Assembly (NCBI GenBank): GCA_002455605.1 | Contig: DKLE01000029.1 | Span: 1,328-6,972, forward strand | DNA length: 5,645 nucleotides | Direction: 5' to 3' | Source: Firmicutes bacterium UBA6648 | Lineage (GTDB): Bacteria; Bacillota; Clostridia; Peptostreptococcales; Anaerovoracaceae | Shown: positions 1-3,747 of the stretch, piece by piece | Layout: each line of letters begins with the position of its first letter | Numbering within the stretch: position 1 is the first letter of the stretch | Translations under genes and position numbers: made by a program | The notes under the pieces: model-generated | The model's database searches: none | What the model was told of the DNA's origin: nothing | The model's input: the letters and a program-made list of their open reading frames with translations, nothing else

Positions 1-880
1 TCATTAAAATAGCAACCCTGTTTTCATAGTCAGCCGGCTGTATATCAGCGATCATGTTCCATTGGAATCTAGAACGCAATCTTTCTTCTATATTTAAAAG
101 CTTAGCAGGAGGCCGGTCACTGGAAATAATGATCTGTTTATTCGCTTCATATAACGTATTGAAAGTATGGAAAAATTCTTCCTGTGTACTGTCTTTTCCT
201 TCAATAAATTGTATATCGTCTATTAACAATACATCTATATTTCTGTATTTATTCCTGAATTCCAGTGTTTTTCGATCACCGATAGCTTTGATAAGCTCAT
301 TGGTAAACATTTCTGAAGAAACATAAAGAACTTTAAGCTTTGGATAATTTATCAGTATGTATTGTCCAATGGCATGCATTAAATGAGTTTTCCCCAGTCC
401 TGATCCTCCGTATAAAAATAGAGGATTATAAGAATCGGAAGGATTAGCGGCCACACAGGAAGGGGATTCTGCTACAGCAAGCGATGCGGCATGTGCATAT
501 CTGTTATTATTACCTACTACAAAGGCATTAAAATTATATCGTGGATTAAAATAATATTCATCGGGAAAACGCTTAACGAAAGAATCATCATATGTATTTT
601 TATAGTTAGGTGTTTCCTCTTCTTCCATATCATCAAGAGTTAGTTCTATGTCATATTTCTTTGAAAAAGCAATAGCTACAGCGTTTTCAAGTATAGACAT
701 ATATCGGCTTTTCATAATATTCAGGTTCATATCATTTAATAGCTTTAGATATAATTTATTGTTTTCTTTATCTATTTTTAAAGGTACTATAGGCAAAAAC
801 CAAGTATTATAGCTTACTTCTGTTAGTTCAGGAGCAAGCAATTCCAAGGTTTTTTTCCATTTTTCGTTCATATTGCTCAT
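1..880 (-). CDS. dnaA: Chromosomal replication initiator protein DnaA, N-terminal 293 residues (3' end outside window)
   Basis: DnaA binds 9-bp boxes at oriC, oligomerises with ATP and opens the duplex. The minus-strand reading frame is open from the ATG at 880-878 to the window edge. Domain I spans about residues 1-80, followed by a short acidic linker (about 81-105, with an EEEET run), then the AAA+ core. The core shows the VVGNNNRYAHAASLAVAESP block (121-140), Walker A GGSGLGKT (158-165), Walker B VLLIDD (217-222), sensor 1 around SSDRPP (253-258) and the EERLRSRF box with arginine-finger candidates (265-272). The frame ends inside DIQPADYENRVAIL, so the rest of the core and domain IV are missing; the family is usually about 450 residues. 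The start is supported by AAGGA (894-890), 9 nt upstream; a second ATG at 871 would remove only three residues. Odd: about seven extra residues just before Walker A. It is divergent from rpmH across the putative origin. Confidence 0.98.
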   Translation of the reverse strand, partial: MSNMNEKWKKTLELLAPELTEVSYNTWFLPIVPLKIDKENNKLYLKLLNDMNLNIMKSRYMSILENAVAIAFSKKYDIELTLDDMEEEETPNYKNTYDDSFVKRFPDEYYFNPRYNFNAFVVGNNNRYAHAASLAVAESPSCVAANPSDSYNPLFLYGGSGLGKTHLMHAIGQYILINYPKLKVLYVSSEMFTNELIKAIGDRKTLEFRNKYRNIDVLLIDDIQFIEGKDSTQEEFFHTFNTLYEANKQIIISSDRPPAKLLNIEERLRSRFQWNMIADIQPADYENRVAILM

Positions 881-889
881 TTATCTACA
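881..889 (+). promoter_or_regulatory. Near-consensus DnaA box abutting the dnaA start codon
   Basis: TTATCTACA matches TTATCCACA at 8 of 9 positions. It fills the spacer between the dnaA Shine-Dalgarno (AAGGA) and its ATG. It could be an autoregulatory site, or a chance match in AT-rich DNA. Confidence 0.35.
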
Positions 890-900
890 TCCTTATACTT

Positions 901-989
901 GAATTAAAATATAAAATGATTAGTAAAAAAGAATAACTAATCAATTAAAAATGAAATATAAAGTTCTTAAATATATAATAACAATTAAG
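901..989. other. AT-rich segment, candidate unwinding region
   Basis: Only 11 of 89 bases are G or C (about 88% A+T), directly beside the DnaA box at 990-998. This is the composition expected of a duplex unwinding element. In Bacillus the mapped unwinding site lies on the other side of dnaA, so this segment may instead be only the AT-rich dnaA leader. Confidence 0.35.
917..943. repeat. Perfect 8-bp inverted repeat in the dnaA leader
   Basis: TGATTAGT (917-924) and ACTAATCA (936-943) are exact reverse complements separated by 11 bases. On the dnaA transcript this would be a hairpin with a U-rich loop, 37 nt before the start codon. It could equally be an operator. No known regulator motif is recognised. 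Confidence 0.5.
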
Positions 990-1003
990 TTATCCACAGG
1001 CAA
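975..1003 (-). promoter_or_regulatory. Candidate dnaA promoter
   Basis: On the minus strand TTGCCT (1003-998) and TATTAT (980-975) are spaced by 17 bp, matching the sigma-A consensus at 4 and 5 of 6 positions. The predicted start near 968 gives a leader of about 90 nt. The DnaA box at 990-998 lies almost wholly in the spacer, which suggests repression by DnaA itself. An alternative is TTGTTA (984-979) with TATATT (960-955), spacer 18. Neither is proven. Confidence 0.4.
990..998 (+). promoter_or_regulatory. DnaA box TTATCCACA
   Basis: Perfect match to the strong consensus box. It is the box nearest to the AT-rich segment and overlaps the candidate dnaA promoter. Confidence 0.85.
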
Positions 1004-1043
1004 TAGTTAAATTTAATATATTGATCTTTCAGCAATTAGTAAT

Positions 1044-1052
1044 TTATCCACA
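1044..1052 (+). promoter_or_regulatory. DnaA box TTATCCACA
   Basis: Perfect match to the consensus, in the same orientation as the box 54 bp to its left. It starts a cluster of three boxes within 33 bp. Confidence 0.85.
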
Positions 1053-1055
1053 TAT

Positions 1056-1064
1056 AGTGGACAA
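1056..1064 (-). promoter_or_regulatory. Weak DnaA box TTGTCCACT
   Basis: The minus strand matches TTATCCACA at 7 of 9 positions. It sits between two perfect boxes. Together with the left one it gives the inverted repeat TCCAC-ATATA-GTGGA. Confidence 0.4.
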
Positions 1065-1067
1065 AAT

Positions 1068-1076
1068 TGTGCATAA
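1068..1076 (-). promoter_or_regulatory. DnaA box TTATGCACA
   Basis: TGTGCATAA on the plus strand is the reverse complement of TTATGCACA, a perfect match to TTATNCACA. It faces the box at 1044-1052, with 24 bp between their left ends. Confidence 0.75.
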
Positions 1077-1174
1077 TTTAAACAGGAACAACTACATATA
1101 GGTTTTTATTCAAATTCTGACGAAAAAATTTTTTTATTTATTTTGTAATATTATTGGTAAACTTGTTAAAAACG

Positions 1175-1203
1175 TTGACACAGGGGGGGACTGACTGTAT
1201 AAT
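1175..1203 (+). promoter_or_regulatory. Sigma-A promoter of rpmH, perfect consensus
   Basis: TTGACA (1175-1180) and TATAAT (1198-1203) are both exact, with an optimal 17-bp spacer. The predicted start is near 1210, giving a leader of about 89 nt before rpmH. A run of seven G (1183-1189) lies inside the spacer. This strength fits a ribosomal-protein gene. Confidence 0.88.
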
Positions 1204-1209
1204 AATATG

Positions 1210-1226
1210 GCATGTATAGAACATGC
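1210..1226 (+). promoter_or_regulatory. Hairpin at the predicted 5' end of the rpmH transcript
   Basis: GCATGT (1210-1215) pairs fully with ACATGC (1221-1226) around a 5-nt loop. It starts where transcription from the upstream promoter should start, so the mRNA may begin in a stem. A weaker 4-bp stem (1236-1239 with 1254-1257) follows. A role in mRNA stability is inference. Confidence 0.45.
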
Positions 1227-1298
1227 AAGTGTAATACGCGTTGAAATTTAGATGCGTGAAAAACCGAATTATTGAATTAAGCAAGGAGGTGTTTAAGA

Positions 1299-1433
1299 AT
1301 GAAACAGACTTATCAGCCAAAGAAAAGACAGAGATTAAAAGAGCATGGTTTTAGAAAAAGAATGAGTACAAAAAACGGTAGAAATGTATTGAAAAGAAGA
1401 AGAGCAAGAGGAAGAAAGAAGTTAAGTGCATAG
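1299..1433 (+). CDS. rpmH: 50S ribosomal protein L34
   Basis: This is a small basic protein of the large ribosomal subunit that binds 23S rRNA. The 44-residue frame has the L34 signature from end to end: MKQTYQPKKRQR at the start, HGFRKRMSTKNGR in the middle (16-28) and a final RRRARGRKKLSA (33-44). Its length is the family norm. A near-perfect Shine-Dalgarno AAGGAGGTG (1283-1291) lies 7 nt before the ATG, and a consensus promoter stands upstream. It is the first gene of the rpmH-rnpA-yidD-yidC-khpB run, and a hairpin terminator starts at the base after its stop codon. That arrangement should make L34 far more abundant than the downstream products. Confidence 0.97.
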   Translation: MKQTYQPKKRQRLKEHGFRKRMSTKNGRNVLKRRRARGRKKLSA

Positions 1434-1460
1434 AGACCGCAACAGTGGTCTTTTTGTTTT
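1434..1460 (+). terminator. Intrinsic terminator/attenuator between rpmH and rnpA
   Basis: AGACCGC (1434-1440) pairs with GTGGTCT (1445-1451) around an AACA loop (one G-U pair), followed by TTTTTGTTTT. It begins immediately after the rpmH stop codon. No good promoter is seen between it and rnpA, so rnpA and later genes probably depend on read-through. Confidence 0.75.
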
Positions 1461-1486
1461 AAAAATTGGCCAAGACACTCTTGTAT

Positions 1487-1492
1487 GGTGAT
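1487..1492 (+). promoter_or_regulatory. Ribosome binding site deciding the rnpA start
   Basis: GGTGAT is complementary to the 3' end of 16S rRNA in the register AAGGAGGTGAT. It places the start at the ATG at 1496 rather than at the TTG at 1466, which has no such site and lies close to the terminator. Confidence 0.6.
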
Positions 1493-1495
1493 GTA

Positions 1496-1837
1496 ATGCT
1501 AAAAAAAAATGTATTACGCAATAAAAAAGATTTTTCTGCTATTTATAATAGGGGAAACTCCTTCGGTGGAAAATATGTTGTAATATTCTGTAGAAGGAAT
1601 AATTTAGGCTATAATCGATTGGGGTTTTTGGCTAGTAAAAAAGTAGGAAACAGCGTAGTAAGAAACAGAGCAAGAAGACTGATGAAAGAGAGTTTTAGAA
1701 ATATGAAATCCGAATTAAAAGAAGGATTTGATATTATATTGATTGCCAGAAATTCTATAAAAGATGTAAAATGCAATGAAGTTCAAAAATCGATGAATTT
1801 TCTTTTAAAAAAAGCCGGACTCATTAAAAATGAATAA
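1496..1837 (+). CDS. rnpA: Ribonuclease P protein component
   Basis: RnpA is the protein subunit of RNase P. With the catalytic RNA it removes the 5' leader of precursor tRNAs. The 113-residue basic protein has the family length and pattern: an N-terminal LRNKKDFSAIYNRGNSFGGK segment (7-26), a beta-sheet core, and the RNR signature SKKVGNSVVRNRARRLMKES (47-66) that contacts RNA. The same frame is open further left to a TTG at 1466 (123 residues), but the ATG at 1496 has a GGTGAT site just upstream and gives MLKKNVLRNKKDF, the usual start of Gram-positive RnpA. It follows rpmH after 62 bp holding a terminator-like hairpin, and precedes yidD by 12 bp. The RNA subunit gene is not in the window. 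Confidence 0.96.
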   Translation: MLKKNVLRNKKDFSAIYNRGNSFGGKYVVIFCRRNNLGYNRLGFLASKKVGNSVVRNRARRLMKESFRNMKSELKEGFDIILIARNSIKDVKCNEVQKSMNFLLKKAGLIKNE

Positions 1838-1843
1838 GAGGTG
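1837..1843 (+). promoter_or_regulatory. Ribosome binding site deciding the yidD start
   Basis: AGAGGTG overlaps the last base of the rnpA stop codon and lies 6 nt before the TTG at 1850. The other possible start, GTG at 1841, is inside this site and so is unlikely. Confidence 0.6.
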
Positions 1844-1849
1844 TGCTAT

Positions 1850-2059
1850 TTGAAAAAAATAGTTATTGGAATTATTAGGGGATATCAGAAATTTATTTCA
1901 CCTTTATTTCCGCCGACATGCCGGTTTTACCCAACGTGTTCAGCATATTTTATACAGGCAGTAGAAAAATATGGTACAGTAAAGGGTAGTTTTCTTGGAA
2001 TTAAAAGGATTTTAAAATGTCATCCGTTTAATCCCGGTGGCTATGATCCTTTAAAGTAG
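1850..2059 (+). CDS. yidD: Membrane protein insertion efficiency factor YidD
   Basis: YidD is a small membrane-associated protein (formerly UPF0161) that assists insertion of proteins by the Sec-YidC route; its mechanism is poorly known. The 69-residue product starts with an amphipathic helix MKKIVIGIIRGYQKFISPLF and carries the three family cysteines: C24 and C30 in PPTCRFYPTCSAY (21-33) and C57 in KRILKCHPFNPGGYDP (52-67). The start is a TTG, chosen for its spacing to AGAGGTG; a GTG three codons upstream would give 72 residues. The gene sits 12 bp after rnpA and 12 bp before yidC, the usual arrangement. Ending at PGGYDPLK with no long tail is within the normal range. Confidence 0.93.
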   Translation: MKKIVIGIIRGYQKFISPLFPPTCRFYPTCSAYFIQAVEKYGTVKGSFLGIKRILKCHPFNPGGYDPLK

Positions 2060-2071
2060 CGGAGGAAATTA

Positions 2072-2773
2072 ATGCAAACAATTATAGGTTTTATTGCAGT
2101 GCCTCTGGGTTGGTTATTAAGTTATATATATAGTCTTTTAAATAACTATGGTATTACTTTAATAATTTTCACCATATTTGTAAAAGGTTGTCTGTATCCG
2201 CTTTATGCAGCGCAGATCAAATCTACTTCTGTTATGGCGGATATACAGCCAAAGATACAGGCTTTGCAAAAAAAGTACGCAAATGATAAAGAAACACTGA
2301 ATATAAAAATGATGGAATTATATAAAGAGGAAAAGTTCAATCCTATGGGCGGATGTTTACCTATGCTTATTCAAATGCCTATTATATTTGGACTTTTTGC
2401 TTTACTTAGAAATCCAATGGCTTATATTTCCAGTGATTCTATGCTATTGGCGATCCATGAATCGTTTTTATGGGTTATGGATTTAAGTCAGCCGGACTTA
2501 TGGATTCTTCCAATAGCAGCCGGTGTAACAACTTTTATTTCTTTTAATCAGACACAGAGTCAGCAAGGTTCTGTTAATAACCAAATGGCTCCAATGATGA
2601 ATATGATGAAGTACCTTTTTCCGGTAATGATCGTCTGGATGGGCAGATCCTTCCCAGCTGGTCTTACAATTTATTGGTTTATAGGAACTTTAGTTCAGAT
2701 TGGTTTCAACTTTAGACTGAATAAATTGAGAAAAAAGATGAAAGAACAATCGGGAAGAAATCGCAAGAAATAA
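2072..2773 (+). CDS. yidC: Membrane protein insertase YidC/Oxa1 family
   Basis: This insertase places proteins in the cytoplasmic membrane, alone or with SecYEG. The 233-residue protein has five predicted membrane helices (about 26-46, 94-113, 142-159, 175-191, 195-213), a charged cytoplasmic hairpin between helices 1 and 2 (about 48-90), and the signatures NPMGGCLPMLIQMP (90-103) and FPAGLTIYW (194-202). The tail is basic (RKKMKEQSGRNRKK). It lacks the large periplasmic domain of Gram-negative YidC, as expected in Firmicutes. Odd: the groove position usually held by arginine in the first helix appears to be lysine (K38, in FTIFVKG), and there is no lipoprotein signal with a lipobox cysteine as in SpoIIIJ, only a hydrophobic segment at 4-22. 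A strong GGAGG (2061-2065), 6 nt before the ATG, fixes the start. It lies in the rnpA-yidD-yidC-khpB unit. Confidence 0.95.
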   Translation: MQTIIGFIAVPLGWLLSYIYSLLNNYGITLIIFTIFVKGCLYPLYAAQIKSTSVMADIQPKIQALQKKYANDKETLNIKMMELYKEEKFNPMGGCLPMLIQMPIIFGLFALLRNPMAYISSDSMLLAIHESFLWVMDLSQPDLWILPIAAGVTTFISFNQTQSQQGSVNNQMAPMMNMMKYLFPVMIVWMGRSFPAGLTIYWFIGTLVQIGFNFRLNKLRKKMKEQSGRNRKK

Positions 2774-2800
2774 AAGTATACATTTGAAGGGAAATTAAAT

Positions 2801-3625
2801 ATGGATTACGCAGAAAAGTGGGGGAAGGACGAAGACGAAGCAATAAGACTTGCCCTCATTGATTTAAAACTTACGATAGATGAAGTTGATGTAATTGTAT
2901 TGGAAGAATCTTCAAAAGGCTTTTTCGGTATAGGTTCAAAACTTGCCAAAGTAAGAGTTCAGAAAAAGGCAGCACCAAAGGCTGAAGAAAAGCCTGTTAA
3001 AGAAATTGTGAAGGAAGCTCCAATCACAAATGTACAGGGTAGCTCAATAAAAGAGTCTACGAAAAAGGAATTTGTAAAAAAAGAAAAGAGAGAGCATAGA
3101 GAATTTAAAGAGAGAAGTTCGGTTAAGAAGTTTGATAATCTTGAAAATGTTAAGAGTGAGAAACCGAAGGATCTAGTAACTGTTGAGAATTCTCCTGCTT
3201 TAGATTTTTTAAGAGATGTGACTGAAAAAATGGGAATTGAAGTTTCAGTTACAGCTGAAGAAAATGAAAATAGTATTTATATCGATATCAATGGCAAAGA
3301 CTCAGGTACTGTCATCGGAAAAAGAGGACAGACCCTTGATGCAATCCAATATTTGACTCGTCTTGTGGTAAACAAAGATGATGAAAAATACAAGAGAGTA
3401 GTTGTTGATGCTGAGAATTATAGAGCAAAAAGAGAAAAGACTTTGGAACAGCTAGCGAATAGGTTAGCAGACAAGGTTGTTAGAACAAAGAAGAGTGTAA
3501 GACTTGAACCAATGAATCCATATGAAAGAAAGATCATTCATGCTACTCTTCAGGGCAACCCTAAAATCACTACTAGAAGTGAAGGTGAAGAACCTTATAG
3601 AAGGGTTATCATAGAAATGAAATAA
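2801..3625 (+). CDS. khpB: KhpB/Jag, KH-R3H domain RNA-binding protein
   Basis: Known as Jag (SpoIIIJ-associated protein), EloR or KhpB, this cytoplasmic RNA-binding protein pairs with KhpA in several Gram-positives and affects cell elongation and division. The 274 residues show three parts: a Jag-N domain (1-54) with KGFFGIGSKLAKVRV (39-53); a long, highly charged Lys/Glu linker (about 55-130), probably disordered; then a type II KH domain (about 132-205) with its RNA-binding loop IGKRG (172-176), and an R3H domain (about 207-274) with R243 and H247 in NPYERKIIH. AAGGG (2787-2791) lies 9 nt before the ATG. It follows yidC by 27 bp, as is usual, and is the last gene before a terminator that begins at its stop codon. 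Confidence 0.95.
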   Translation: MDYAEKWGKDEDEAIRLALIDLKLTIDEVDVIVLEESSKGFFGIGSKLAKVRVQKKAAPKAEEKPVKEIVKEAPITNVQGSSIKESTKKEFVKKEKREHREFKERSSVKKFDNLENVKSEKPKDLVTVENSPALDFLRDVTEKMGIEVSVTAEENENSIYIDINGKDSGTVIGKRGQTLDAIQYLTRLVVNKDDEKYKRVVVDAENYRAKREKTLEQLANRLADKVVRTKKSVRLEPMNPYERKIIHATLQGNPKITTRSEGEEPYRRVIIEMK

Positions 3626-3652
3626 AAAAATAGCCCAGAAGGGCTATTTTTT
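3625..3652 (+). terminator. Intrinsic terminator after khpB
   Basis: TAGCCC (3631-3636) and GGGCTA (3641-3646) pair around AGAA. The stem is extended by A6 (3625-3630) with T6 (3647-3652). The A-tract/T-tract symmetry would let it act in both directions. It starts within the khpB stop codon and separates the rpmH-khpB unit from mnmE-mnmG. Confidence 0.88.
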
Positions 3653-3670
3653 CTTTAGAAAATTTTGAAA

Positions 3671-3697
3671 GATGAAATGGATTGATAAATTTTCATC
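3671..3697. repeat. Inverted repeat flanking the mnmE -35 element
   Basis: GATGAAA (3671-3677) and TTTCATC (3691-3697) are exact reverse complements 13 bp apart. The candidate -35 (3682-3687) lies between them. It may be an operator or a chance repeat in AT-rich DNA. Confidence 0.35.
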
Positions 3698-3709
3698 CTG
3701 TAATAAAAT
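3682..3709 (+). promoter_or_regulatory. Candidate promoter of mnmE-mnmG
   Basis: TTGATA (3682-3687) and TAAAAT (3704-3709) each match the sigma-A consensus at 5 of 6 positions, with a 16-bp spacer. The start would be near 3716, about 32 nt before the ATG. A perfect TATAAT at 3720-3725 has only a poor -35 and is the second choice. The preceding terminator makes a promoter here likely. Confidence 0.5.
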
Positions 3710-3747
3710 AATTGTGAAATATAATTTGAATTGATGGTGATCAAATA

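Larger units (their letters stand above)
881..1174. other. Putative oriC segment (DnaA-box region upstream of dnaA)
   Basis: This stretch between dnaA and the rpmH promoter has no credible coding frame. It carries three perfect matches to TTATNCACA, two weaker ones, a strongly AT-rich part next to dnaA and an A6T7 tract (1123-1135) that may be intrinsically bent. In Firmicutes such as Bacillus subtilis the rpmH-dnaA gap is one half of a bipartite origin, the other half lying after dnaA, outside this window. Calling it an origin is inference from box content, gene order and gene orientation; the exact limits are arbitrary. Confidence 0.8.

Noticed and set aside
54..326. Plus-strand open frame of 90 codons
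   Set aside because: It lies wholly antisense to the conserved AAA+ part of dnaA, with no ribosome site or recognisable protein pattern.
974..979. Plus-strand TATAAT as a promoter into the origin region
   Set aside because: No matching -35 lies 16-18 bp upstream and no gene follows before the rpmH promoter; the bases are explained by AT-richness and the minus-strand -10 candidate.
1121..1140. A6T7 run as a possible terminator
   Set aside because: No GC-rich stem precedes it and no gene ends nearby; it is better seen as an AT-rich or bent tract of the origin region.
1138..1320. Minus-strand open frame of 60 codons across the rpmH promoter
   Set aside because: It runs antisense through the rpmH promoter, leader and start codon, has no ribosome site and no family resemblance.
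1466..1495. N-terminal extension of RnpA from TTG
   Set aside because: The ten added residues are not typical of RnpA, the TTG has no ribosome site, and the ATG at 1496 is correctly spaced from GGTGAT.
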